DNA of 64,000 nt from Pedobacter sp. AJM. Lineage in GTDB: Bacteria; Bacteroidota; Bacteroidia; Sphingobacteriales; Sphingobacteriaceae. Below are positions 8,927-16,858 of this stretch, one piece after another; positions within the stretch are counted from its first letter, which is position 1; each line of letters begins with the position of its first letter. Under the pieces are notes generated by a model. The model made no database searches. It was not told the origin of the DNA and saw nothing but the letters and a program-made list of their open reading frames with translations. The stretch is taken from contig NZ_NHOT01000007.1 of NCBI RefSeq assembly GCF_002197755.1, positions 62,001-126,000 of the forward strand, written 5' to 3'. Both the position numbers and the translations under genes were made by a program.

Positions 8927-9610
8927 TCAGCCATTGGTAATTAATTGAGCGTTAGCCATTCTCAAACGTTTCAGTCGTTTTGCCACTTTTACTGGTCTGA
9001 ATAATTTAAGGGTATAAGTTTGGTGATAACTTAAACAGCCACATAGCACACCGGTCAAAGCGCCAAAAAGAACATCAATAGGGAAATGTTGTGCGAGGTA
9101 AATTCTCGAATAACCTACAGCTACAGCAAACATGATACATGGCCATGATATTTTTTTCTTTTTAAAAACCAGTACCATAATTGTTGATAGTGCAAAAGCC
9201 GATGCCGTATGACCTGATGGGAAGGAAGAATGGTTGTGCACATTTAAGCCTTCAACAAAATGTGTGTAAGGAATGTGGAGCTGCTGCATCAGTAATTTTG
9301 GCCTGGGTTGATTGTACAATCTTTTAGATAGTTGTACGAACACGCCGGAATAGGCATAGGCCAGTAAAACGGCTATAGCCTTCTTCTTTTTTTTAATGGA
9401 TAATAGTAATATGGCTGCAAAAATGATGAAAAAACCATCGCCTAGATTGGTCATGACTTTAAAAGTAAAATCAAGCGAGTTGGTATGATATTGATTTAGC
9501 CATAAGAATCCTTGCATTTTCGGAAACAGGCTAACAAAAATTACTGTTGCGATTAGCAGAATAAAAAGGGTAAGAAAATAACAGGGTAATTTTTGTAGTC
9601 GTTTGATCAT
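8927..9610 (-). CDS. PAP2-superfamily membrane phosphatase
   Basis: Integral-membrane lipid phosphatase or undecaprenyl-pyrophosphatase-like protein. The three acid-phosphatase motifs are visible: KRLYNQPRP, then FPSGHTAS with catalytic His, then SRIYLAQHFPID (R-x5-H-x3-D). About six hydrophobic segments place the active site at the outer face of the inner membrane. The usual length is matched (227 aa). Substrate could be phosphatidate, PGP or undecaprenyl diphosphate; neighbours do not decide. Confidence 0.87.
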   Translation of the reverse strand: MIKRLQKLPCYFLTLFILLIATVIFVSLFPKMQGFLWLNQYHTNSLDFTFKVMTNLGDGFFIIFAAILLLSIKKKKKAIAVLLAYAYSGVFVQLSKRLYNQPRPKLLMQQLHIPYTHFVEGLNVHNHSSFPSGHTASAFALSTIMVLVFKKKKISWPCIMFAVAVGYSRIYLAQHFPIDVLFGALTGVLCGCLSYHQTYTLKLFRPVKVAKRLKRLRMANAQLITNG

Positions 9611-9766
9611 GTGTCTGGAAATTTCTTGCCGAAATTATGAACCTGAAATAACCTGAACGTTAAGCTTAGGTCATGCTTTCTGTAACAGACCTGTGACTGT
9701 TTTTATGTTTTTTGATTAATAAATAATTGTGAACTGGTATTAACCACCACTGCCCAGCAGAGCAGG

Positions 9767-9791
9767 CCCCCTTCTTTTTTCAAGAAGGGGG
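9767..9791. repeat. Palindromic hairpin downstream of hydroxylase gene
   Basis: CCCCCTTCTT (9767-9776) and AAGAAGGGGG (9782-9791) form a perfect 10-bp stem with a 5-nt loop. It lies 14 bp past the stop of the minus-strand gene and could end that transcript, though no T-run follows. It resembles dispersed GC-rich palindromes I associate with Pedobacter intergenic regions. Confidence 0.5.
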
Positions 9792-9804
9792 AATGATCGT
9801 ATTT

Positions 9805-10611
9805 TTATACGGCCTGTACCTCTTGATTTTTTTCTTCCGGAGCGATTTGATTAAAACGCTGATCTTGCAAGCGATCATATTCCTTTACATAATCCGGATG
9901 TTCCGTGCCCATTACCCGGTCCCAGATTCTGAAATACAAGCCATAATTTCCCTTGAATTTGCTATGGTGCAGGTTATGGTGTACCGAAGTATTCAGGATT
10001 TCAAATGCCCAGGTAAAGCGGAACCATTTAGGCATAATTTCATAGCCCAGGTGTCCGTACACATTGATGATGAAGCCCGTTACGGTAAAGAGTAATATCG
10101 TTAAGGGATGCATCGGCAGCAGCAGTACAATTGGCACTAAAACAAGTCCTTCGGTAATGGCTTCCAGTATATGAAAACTATAGGATGTCCAGGGCGAGGG
10201 ATTGGTACTTTTATGGTGAACCAGGTGGGTAAGTTTGAACAATTTTTTATGGTGTAATAACCGGTGCATCCAATAAAAATAGGTATCATGTATAATCAGG
10301 CTGAGTACCAGCGCAACACCCATATACCATATCGGGAAATCATGAATGTTTTCATAAATTCGGGTGTATTGACGCAGAGGCGTGAAAACCAATCCAACTG
10401 CGATGATTGAAAAGACCAGTGTACTCTGCATGGAATGCCATACCTCACGGATGAAGTCTTTTCTGGTGGCTAGTTTTTGCTGGATCTTGAATTTACCCAG
10501 CTTAGCAGGTATCAGCAGATAAAACAGTGTAAAAGGAATTCCGGCAAGTAAAAAATACCGGATAGCCGAAACACTAAAAATACGAATGGTGGCTTCTATT
10601 ATCTTTTCCAT
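9805..10611 (-). CDS. Sterol desaturase / fatty acid hydroxylase superfamily protein
   Basis: Membrane di-iron oxygenase family. His-rich boxes are HDTYFYWMHRLLHH, HLVHH and VHHNLHHS, the pattern that binds two irons at the cytosolic face. Hydrophobic segments surround them. The open frame runs to a TTG at 10635, but ATG at 10611 (MEKIIEATIRI) is the better start, giving about 268 aa. Family members hydroxylate or desaturate fatty acids, sterols, carotenoids or sphingolipid-like substrates; the substrate is unknown here. The short interval upstream holds an 18-bp direct repeat (10664-10704). Confidence 0.85.
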   Translation of the reverse strand: MEKIIEATIRIFSVSAIRYFLLAGIPFTLFYLLIPAKLGKFKIQQKLATRKDFIREVWHSMQSTLVFSIIAVGLVFTPLRQYTRIYENIHDFPIWYMGVALVLSLIIHDTYFYWMHRLLHHKKLFKLTHLVHHKSTNPSPWTSYSFHILEAITEGLVLVPIVLLLPMHPLTILLFTVTGFIINVYGHLGYEIMPKWFRFTWAFEILNTSVHHNLHHSKFKGNYGLYFRIWDRVMGTEHPDYVKEYDRLQDQRFNQIAPEEKNQEVQAV

Positions 10612-10663
10612 ATCTATCTCATTTTTATATACCAAAAGTATAAAGCAGATAGATTTTGCCTCG

Positions 10664-10704
10664 TTAACAAAAGATAATTTAGCAGCTTAACAAAGGATAA
10701 TTTA
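10664..10704. promoter_or_regulatory. Direct repeat TTAACAAAAGATAATTTA (two copies)
   Basis: TTAACAAAAGATAATTTA (10664-10681) and TTAACAAAGGATAATTTA (10687-10704) match at 17 of 18 bases with a 23-bp period, about two helical turns. The second copy overlaps the stop codon of the upstream Crp/Fnr gene. The position just before the hydroxylase gene (minus strand) suits a regulator-binding site, or it may be a local duplication. Confidence 0.45.
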
Positions 10705-11304
10705 TGTTGCTGTTTTTCCTTTTGTATGCATCCTTTTGCGGATTCTGCTCAGGGATACGGGGGTTATACCAAGCATGGAAGCAATGTATTTGTCAGGCAC
10801 ACGGTTTACCAGGTCGAAACGTTCGGACAGGAGTTCGCGATAACGCTCTTCAGGTGATTGCGTGACAAAAGATTCCAGCATTTTTAAAGATTCCGCCAGC
10901 ATTTTCATCAGGAAAAAATTACGGAGTGGTTCATACTCCGGGTGGGTCTTCAGGATCTCCTCCAGCACATCATAATCGATCTGCAGCAACTTTACCGGTT
11001 CAAGCGCACGGTAAATAAACCGGGAAGGTTGGCGGTTAATAATGGTATCGTGTGAGGCAATAAATTGGCCCTCCCAGCGGAGGAGCAATGTCGCTTCATC
11101 TCCATTTTCCTTAATGGTGTATGCCCGGATAACGCCTTGTTCAATAAAAGCCAGTCGACGGCTGTTTTCTCCTTCACGGATGTAGGTTTCATTGGTTTCC
11201 AGCAATACCGGGGTCGTCATGGCAAATAATGGTGTGGTATCGGCAGGCAGTACGCCCGCTAAATCAAACAATAATTCCTGTAAGGTATCTATTGAAGTTG
11301 CCAT
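10702..11304 (-). CDS. Crp/Fnr-family transcriptional regulator
   Basis: A 200-residue regulator with an N-terminal cyclic-nucleotide-type beta-barrel (about 20-130; segment RREGENSRRLAFIEQGVIRAY-like) and a short C-terminal helix-turn-helix (YIASMLGITPVSLSRIRKR). It lacks the Cys ligands of Fnr, so it is not an Fe-S oxygen sensor. The effector is unknown. It is upstream of the hydroxylase gene on the same strand with a 90-bp gap, so the two may be co-transcribed. A -7-like box lies at 11364-11371. Confidence 0.87.
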   Translation of the reverse strand: MATSIDTLQELLFDLAGVLPADTTPLFAMTTPVLLETNETYIREGENSRRLAFIEQGVIRAYTIKENGDEATLLLRWEGQFIASHDTIINRQPSRFIYRALEPVKLLQIDYDVLEEILKTHPEYEPLRNFFLMKMLAESLKMLESFVTQSPEERYRELLSERFDLVNRVPDKYIASMLGITPVSLSRIRKRMHTKGKTAT

Positions 11305-11363
11305 ATTAAAAAGAAAAAATGCCCATGAGCAATTGCTAAATTAGAAATATCCTGGCAAGCCTG

Positions 11364-11371
11364 CAAAATTA
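11364..11371 (-). promoter_or_regulatory. Candidate -7 box for the minus-strand Crp/Fnr gene
   Basis: CAAAATTA on plus reads TAATTTTG on minus, matching TAnnTTTG, 60 bp before the ATG at 11304. The -33 element is not obvious. Confidence 0.35.
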
Positions 11372-11424
11372 TGGTCTGCCATAAATATTAATGCAGTAAG
11401 TATATGCTTTTTGGGACGATAATT

Positions 11425-11440
11425 TTTGCCAAATGGCAAA
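11425..11440. promoter_or_regulatory. 16-bp palindromic operator, copy 1
   Basis: TTTGCCAAATGGCAAA: two 7-bp arms (TTTGCCA and TGGCAAA) around AA. It lies 33 bp before the ATG of the Crp/Fnr gene at 11474, in the divergent region with another Crp/Fnr gene. The identical 16-mer occurs again at 12051, on the other side of the same gene. This is a likely binding site for the encoded Crp/Fnr dimer. Confidence 0.72.
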
Positions 11441-11473
11441 TGTGCTCAGGCTTACTTTGCCTAACTTGCACTT

Positions 11474-12043
11474 ATGAAAGAATTATTCGAATTTATGCTG
11501 AGGTTTGGGAACCTCAATCAGCAGCAAATGGATTTCATATCCGGCAAAGCTGTTAAAATGCAGCTTCCTCATCTGGCATACTTTTCAGAAGCCGGAAAAA
11601 TTGCCCGGCAGGTAGGTTTCGTGGTAGAAGGAATCGTGCGGGTATGCTATTACAGCAATAAAGGCGAAGAAATTACCAAATATTTTATTGAAGAAAATAA
11701 TCTGGTGGTCGACCTGGAAAGCTTCGATCTGGAAATCTGCTCAAGTGCCTATGTGCAAGCCGTTACCGATTGTACCTTAATTGTATTCTCTAAAAAAGAC
11801 TGGCAGGAGCTGTTACAAACTATTGTTGGCTTTGAAACCATGGTGCATAAAATCATTTCAAGGGCACTGATGCAAAAAGTAGCGCGAAGAAGTCCGCTGG
11901 TAACAGAAGATGCCACTACCCGATACCTGAAATTTCTGGAAATTTACCCTACGGTGGTCAACCGGATTCCACTGTCTTATATTGCTTCCTATTTGGGTGT
12001 TACACAATCTTCATTAAGCAGGATCAGAAAAAATATCAGGTAA
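11474..12043 (+). CDS. Crp/Fnr-family transcriptional regulator, probably autoregulated
   Basis: A 189-residue regulator with a cNMP-type barrel (residues ~25-120) and a helix-turn-helix at the C-terminus (YIASYLGVTQSSLSRIRKN). There are no Fnr-type Cys clusters. It is flanked by two identical palindromes, TTTGCCAAATGGCAAA, one before its own start and one before the SDR gene 77 bp downstream. Inference: it controls both itself and the SDR. The effector is unknown. It is divergent from the Crp/Fnr paralogue at 10702-11304. Confidence 0.87.
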   Translation: MKELFEFMLRFGNLNQQQMDFISGKAVKMQLPHLAYFSEAGKIARQVGFVVEGIVRVCYYSNKGEEITKYFIEENNLVVDLESFDLEICSSAYVQAVTDCTLIVFSKKDWQELLQTIVGFETMVHKIISRALMQKVARRSPLVTEDATTRYLKFLEIYPTVVNRIPLSYIASYLGVTQSSLSRIRKNIR

Positions 12044-12050
12044 AATGCTT

Positions 12051-12066
12051 TTTGCCAAATGGCAAA
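12051..12066. promoter_or_regulatory. 16-bp palindromic operator, copy 2
   Basis: TTTGCCAAATGGCAAA, identical to 11425-11440, 54 bp before the SDR start at 12121 and 7 bp after the regulator's stop codon. Confidence 0.72.
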
Positions 12067-12120
12067 TAATTCACCGATCTGTTGATGCAACTTTACAACA
12101 TCAATTAAAACCAAAAGAAA

Positions 12121-12858
12121 ATGAAATCAGTACTCATAACAGGAGCCAACAGAAGCATTGGCCTGGAAGTTGCAAAACAGCTGTCTGAAAAAGGATTGTT
12201 CGTATATTTAGGAAGCCGTAACCTGGAAAAAGGAGAAGCCGTTGTGGCTGAGCTTTTGAAACAGGGGTTTGAGCATATTAAAGCGATTGAAATTGATGTA
12301 ACGCATCCCGAATCGATATCTGCAGCTAAAGATCGCATCGAAAGAGAGCAAGGGAAACTTGATATCCTGATTAATAATGCCGGTATTCTTGGTGATAGTC
12401 CGCAAATGGCTGTTGATACGCCTGTACCTCACATTCAGGAAGTGTTTGATACCAATTTTTTCGGGGTGATCAGTGTAACACAGGCCTTTCTTGATTTGCT
12501 TAAAAGATCTGATTGTCCTAGAATCAGCAACATCACATCCGGACTTGGATCCTTAACACTTCACAGTGATCCATCATGGAAATATTACCAGGTTAAAACG
12601 GCTGCGTATGGAACATCAAAGGCTGCGCTAAACGCTTATACCATTGTACTGGCCTATGAATTGAAAGACCTTCCTTTTAAAGTGAATGTGATTGATCCGG
12701 GTTATACGGCAACTGATTTTAACCAGCACAGTGGCCCGGGTACGGTAGAAAGTGCAGCCTCGTTTATTATCAAACATACCTTAACTGATGACGATGCGCC
12801 TTCAGGACAGTTCTATAGTCATGATATCGAAGATGAAACAGGCATTAGTCCGTGGTAA
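12121..12858 (+). CDS. SDR-family NAD(P)-dependent oxidoreductase
   Basis: Classical short-chain dehydrogenase, 245 aa. The cofactor loop TGANRSIG is at the N-terminus, NNAG near residue 88, and the catalytic YGTSKAA (Tyr-x3-Lys) near 162. The C-terminal NVIDPGYTATDFN resembles carbonyl-reductase-like SDRs. The substrate is unknown; such proteins often detoxify carbonyls. The TTTGCCAAATGGCAAA palindrome upstream suggests control by the adjacent Crp/Fnr regulator. Confidence 0.88.
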   Translation: MKSVLITGANRSIGLEVAKQLSEKGLFVYLGSRNLEKGEAVVAELLKQGFEHIKAIEIDVTHPESISAAKDRIEREQGKLDILINNAGILGDSPQMAVDTPVPHIQEVFDTNFFGVISVTQAFLDLLKRSDCPRISNITSGLGSLTLHSDPSWKYYQVKTAAYGTSKAALNAYTIVLAYELKDLPFKVNVIDPGYTATDFNQHSGPGTVESAASFIIKHTLTDDDAPSGQFYSHDIEDETGISPW

Positions 12859-12886
12859 TAATCTGTGAGCAATAAATTTCTTAGGC

Positions 12887-12924
12887 GCCGGATGAATATT
12901 GTTTTAAGACTATCTTTATCCGGC
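12887..12924 (-). terminator. Possible terminator in the SDR/UspA convergent gap
   Basis: GCCGGAT (12887-12893) and ATCCGGC (12918-12924) can pair around a 24-nt loop. It lies between the SDR stop and the UspA stop. The T-tract is weak, so this is tentative. Confidence 0.3.
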
Positions 12925-12930
12925 TACCAA

Positions 12931-13752
12931 TTATTCGTGGAGCACCAAAATAGCCTTTACTGTTTTATTAATCACCTGATTCACGGTACTGCTGGTAAAC
13001 AGGCGGTAAATAATGTTATGGTGATGTTTAACCAGGCACAGAATATCGGTATGGTTTTGTTCAATAAAATCCATGATCCCGTTCGGTGCGCTATTGTGTT
13101 TAATATAATTAAATTCGATTTGTGTACCGGGTAAAAGTTCCCTGATGCTTTTTTCACCAGTTTCAATATGCTGTTGGTCTGAGTTTTCTGCCACATATAA
13201 TACCTGCATTTTTTGTGAGCCAGAAGCCTTCAGCATCTCTACCAATGCCAATACATCTTTTTGAGAAAGTTTGGTTTCATAATCTGTAGCCAGCGTAATA
13301 ATCGGACTTGCAGGAAAATTACTCTCCAGCGGAACAATTAAAGTTGGAATCCGCATCTTGGTAACCACCATACTCGCATTGCTACCCACAATGCCGCTTA
13401 TTCCGGTTGCCCCGGTAATGCCCATAATCAACAGTTCAATTGGATGGGTCTTGGTATATTTGTTAATGACTGTCCTTAAGAAACCAACATCACAGACTGT
13501 GGAAATCTTGATGTTTTCCAACTTTTGCTCTTCACGAATGTGATTTGCCCATTGCTCAAGTGCCGTTTTTTTATTCTGATAATAAGATTCAATGAAAATG
13601 GCATTATAGGTGCTGTTGTTAATCCCTTCTGTAGGGTGAATGGCGTGAATTGCGGCTACTTCCATTTGCAAAACCTTTGCCATTGCCAATGCATAAGCAA
13701 ATGCATTTGCAGCACTTTTTGAAAAATCTGTGGCAACCAGTATCTGTTTCAT
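12931..13752 (-). CDS. Universal stress protein with two Usp domains
   Basis: A 273-residue cytosolic protein made of tandem UspA folds (about 1-145 and 150-273). The first starts MKQILVATDFSKSAANAF and contains the ATP-type loop MGITGATGISGIVGSNAS (G-x2-G-x9-G-S/N). The second is less conserved. It lies 24 bp downstream of the PiT transporter gene on the same strand, so the two probably form an operon. Confidence 0.88.
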   Translation of the reverse strand: MKQILVATDFSKSAANAFAYALAMAKVLQMEVAAIHAIHPTEGINNSTYNAIFIESYYQNKKTALEQWANHIREEQKLENIKISTVCDVGFLRTVINKYTKTHPIELLIMGITGATGISGIVGSNASMVVTKMRIPTLIVPLESNFPASPIITLATDYETKLSQKDVLALVEMLKASGSQKMQVLYVAENSDQQHIETGEKSIRELLPGTQIEFNYIKHNSAPNGIMDFIEQNHTDILCLVKHHHNIIYRLFTSSTVNQVINKTVKAILVLHE

Positions 13753-13776
13753 GTTGAGGTAATTTAAAGTTTGAGG

Positions 13777-15195
13777 CTATACGAATAAGTGGAACAGCAT
13801 AAAAAGCAATATCGCCAGAATGATCGACACCGGCAAGGTCAGTACCCAGGCCAAACCAATGCTCTTTAATGTATTATTATTTAAGTTATCCTTACCGCCT
13901 GAAGCCACCATGGCACCGGCAATGCCGCTGGATAATACATGCGTGGTGCTTACCGGGAGGCCAAATGCAGTGCTTAAACCAATAGTGGAGGCGGCAACAA
14001 TTTCAGAAGTAGCACCTTGTGCATAGTTAAGGTGTTCATTGCCAATTTTCTCCCCTATAGTCACTACAATCCGTTTCCAGCCAATCATGGTTCCGAGTCC
14101 TAAGGAAATGGAGATGGTTAAAATTACCCAAAGCGGCGCAAAGTCAACCAGTTTTGAAAGTTCGTGCTTTAATTCTGAGAGTTGTTGCTTGTCTGAAACG
14201 CTTATCTGTAAATGCTGATCGGCTTCCACTTTACCCATCATCGCAATGATGCCTTCAATCTGCTTCCTAAACTGATAGGTGTTTTCCTTATCAGTTTCAT
14301 TTTTTTTAGCCAGGTGAATTTTGGTTTGACGGGTTCGCATGATAAATTCTGCCATATTAATTCCTTTGTTGTGGTTTAATACAGCGATCTTTTTCAGCAA
14401 TACTTCACTGCCGTTGAGTTCGGTAAGCACTTTTTCTTTGGCAATATGATGGTTCACTGCAAATTTAGCAGGTAAAAAGGCAATGAGGATCAGCATTAAA
14501 AGGCCAACTCCTTTTTGGCCATCATTGCTGCCGTGAAAGAAACTCACTAGGGTGCAGGTCATAATCAGCAAACCCCTTATTAACAGCGGCGGTCTGTCAT
14601 TTTCACCCTGAGGGATATGAAAGAGCGCATGGTACTTAATCACATGTTTAAGAAAATACATGAGCAATATGGCCAGACCAAAACCGATAACGGGTGATAA
14701 GATCAGTGATAAACCAATCTCCTCTGCTTTTCCCCAGTTTACGCCTGCTCCGCCATAATACCAGGTAAAACCTAATCCGGCACCAATCATGGCACCAATC
14801 ATAGTATGCGAACTGGAACAGGGAATGCCCAGATACCAGGTACCTAAATTCCAGGCAATAGAGGCCAGGAGTACAGACAGCACCATACAGGCACCCACAC
14901 CAATGGGTAAGTTCATGAGTGCATCAAGCGGAACGAGTTTGAGAATCCCCATGGCAACCGCAATCCCTCCGGTAAAAACGCCCATAAAATTCCAGAATCC
15001 AGACCATGGAATGGCGACAACCGGTTTTAATGCTTTGGTATAAATTACGGTAGCCACTGCATTGGCGGTATCGTGAAATCCGTTAACAAATTCAAAGGCC
15101 ACAACCGCCAGCAGGCATAACAGGAATATCAATAAAAGGGGAGTGCTTAAATGGGTATCGCCCACAAAGGGAAGTATAACGCTTAAAGAAGACAT
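13777..15195 (-). CDS. PiT-family inorganic phosphate transporter
   Basis: Low-affinity phosphate:cation symporter of the inner membrane, 472 aa. Two inverted copies of the PiT signature are seen: FVNGFHDTANAVATVIYT near residue 38 and FGLPVSTTHVLSSGIAGAM near 420, plus FFHGSNDGQKGVG. About ten membrane segments flank a soluble central stretch (about 255-350) that is charged and helical. UspA follows directly. Confidence 0.92.
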   Translation of the reverse strand: MSSLSVILPFVGDTHLSTPLLLIFLLCLLAVVAFEFVNGFHDTANAVATVIYTKALKPVVAIPWSGFWNFMGVFTGGIAVAMGILKLVPLDALMNLPIGVGACMVLSVLLASIAWNLGTWYLGIPCSSSHTMIGAMIGAGLGFTWYYGGAGVNWGKAEEIGLSLILSPVIGFGLAILLMYFLKHVIKYHALFHIPQGENDRPPLLIRGLLIMTCTLVSFFHGSNDGQKGVGLLMLILIAFLPAKFAVNHHIAKEKVLTELNGSEVLLKKIAVLNHNKGINMAEFIMRTRQTKIHLAKKNETDKENTYQFRKQIEGIIAMMGKVEADQHLQISVSDKQQLSELKHELSKLVDFAPLWVILTISISLGLGTMIGWKRIVVTIGEKIGNEHLNYAQGATSEIVAASTIGLSTAFGLPVSTTHVLSSGIAGAMVASGGKDNLNNNTLKSIGLAWVLTLPVSIILAILLFMLFHLFV

Positions 15196-15327
15196 AGAAT
15201 AAAGTAAAGATTAAGGGTAGGCAACGCCATCAAAGTACCACAATAGAAGTGATGTGTATATATCTTCTATGTTAAATAATTGTCGTATTGCGCTATGTTT
15301 AGCGTTAAGCGGCTACCATGTAAGTGA

Positions 15328-16056
15328 TTAGATATAAAGTGGTGCCATCCGCCGCCAGTAATGCGGGCGGTGCGCATCATTGTCCCAGGTATATAACTGA
15401 TGGGTAATGTCCCTTTCCCAAAGCAGCTGGCTTAGCCTGTTATTGCTCTCATAAAAGGGATCGGTTTCTCCAACGGCCAGGATGATTTCCATAGATTTTA
15501 AACTGGCGATGAGATTGCTATCCTGAAGGTTTGACAGGTATTGCTCTGGCATATTAAAGTAAACAAGTTCATCACGAAAGCCACCCATCAGATCGATAAA
15601 AGGATTGGGTGCCTGGGTAAGATCATACCTGCCACTAATGCCAACGGTCTTTTTAAAAAGCTGCGGATATTTTAAGGAAAGGTTGATGGCATGATAGGCC
15701 CCCATGCTAAAGCCAACAGTTTCAATTCCGTTAGGGGTGCCTTTTTGGTACATTAATGGAATTACTTCATCCAGCAGGTATCTTTCATATTGCAGGTGCC
15801 TCGCCATACGTACCGATGGGAAAACCGACTGATTATAAAAACTTTCTGCATCTACACTATCCACACAAAAAAGCTGTAATTCACCTTTTTCAATCTTGCC
15901 GGATAAGGCGTGTACAATTCCCCAGTTTTCGTAATCGTAAAACCTGGCCATTCTGGTTGGGAACATTAATACCGCCCTTCCCGAATGCCCAAAAACCAAA
16001 AGTTCCATGTTGCGTTCCAGGTGTTTACTGTACCATTTATGATATTCCCTATGCAT
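15328..16056 (-). CDS. Esterase D-like alpha/beta hydrolase
   Basis: A 242-residue alpha/beta hydrolase of the putative-esterase group. The nucleophile elbow GFSMGA has Ser117. Asp and His candidates follow in VGETDPFYE and NDAHRPHYWR. The segment VFGHSGRAVLMFPTRMARFYDYE is typical of a cytosolic subgroup found in many bacteria. It has no signal peptide. It lies 60 bp downstream of the SGNH hydrolase gene on the same strand, probably one operon. The substrate is unknown. Confidence 0.84.
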   Translation of the reverse strand: MHREYHKWYSKHLERNMELLVFGHSGRAVLMFPTRMARFYDYENWGIVHALSGKIEKGELQLFCVDSVDAESFYNQSVFPSVRMARHLQYERYLLDEVIPLMYQKGTPNGIETVGFSMGAYHAINLSLKYPQLFKKTVGISGRYDLTQAPNPFIDLMGGFRDELVYFNMPEQYLSNLQDSNLIASLKSMEIILAVGETDPFYESNNRLSQLLWERDITHQLYTWDNDAHRPHYWRRMAPLYI

Positions 16057-16116
16057 GTCTGATTGTTTGTGGAAATTACATCAGCGGTATTATTTCAACA
16101 TTAACAAATGATCATA

Positions 16117-16704
16117 TTATCCTAATTTTTTATGAATAATCATTTTCCACAAATCATACCCTTCTTTGCTTAAATGAAGTCCGTCATGATCATAATAACC
16201 CGGATTTGGATTTCCATCCTTATCCAGCATTCGTTTAAAAACATCTATGAATTGCCAGTTTCCATTCCTTTTAATTAGCTCACGCTCAATCAGGTTATTG
16301 GTATACTTAAACTGATCGGCCATATGCCACCTGGAAAGGCTTGGTTTTAGCGAGATGAAATAACAAGGGATAGCACCAAAGTGTTCATCGGCCTTTGCCA
16401 TCAGCTGAAGAAAAAATAAGAATATCTCTTCAGGGTTTCGGCCATCACCCAGATCATTGTCGCCTGCATAAAAGATCAGCTCATCTGGCTGATAGCCAGT
16501 CATAATCCGATCAAAGAACCAGGCACATGCCGCTAGTGTTGAACCTCCAAACCCAAGATTGATAACTCTTTTTGCAGAAAAATCATCTTCAAGACGCTGC
16601 CAGAGACGAATGGATGAACTTCCGTAAAATATGGTGGAATAATTTTTTCTTTTCTCCGGAGAAACCTGTTCTAAGCGCTTCACTTCATCTTCATACCAAT
16701 ACAT
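16117..16704 (-). CDS. SGNH/GDSL-family hydrolase
   Basis: A 195-residue SGNH esterase. Block I is YGSSSIRLW with the nucleophile Ser near residue 30. NLGFGGST supplies the Gly block, YAGDNDLGDG the Asn block, and DHDGLHLSKEGYDLW the Asp-x2-His pair. It has no signal peptide, so it is probably cytosolic. It is the first gene of a two-gene unit with the downstream esterase. Confidence 0.87.
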   Translation of the reverse strand: MYWYEDEVKRLEQVSPEKRKNYSTIFYGSSSIRLWQRLEDDFSAKRVINLGFGGSTLAACAWFFDRIMTGYQPDELIFYAGDNDLGDGRNPEEIFLFFLQLMAKADEHFGAIPCYFISLKPSLSRWHMADQFKYTNNLIERELIKRNGNWQFIDVFKRMLDKDGNPNPGYYDHDGLHLSKEGYDLWKMIIHKKLG

Positions 16705-16858
16705 GCCTGTGAATATAAAAGATATATCAGCGATTTTGTATGATCAGAATGTTAAATTTTAATCCATCAATAAAAATCAGGGAAATTACTTGTTACTGGA
16801 TTAACATGAAATTCATATGCGGGTAGTTGATTTGCGGGATAACTATTCAAATTAAGAA

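Noticed and set aside
9793..10095. Plus-strand frame opposite the fatty acid hydroxylase gene
   Set aside because: Antisense shadow of the clearly coding minus-strand gene with His boxes.
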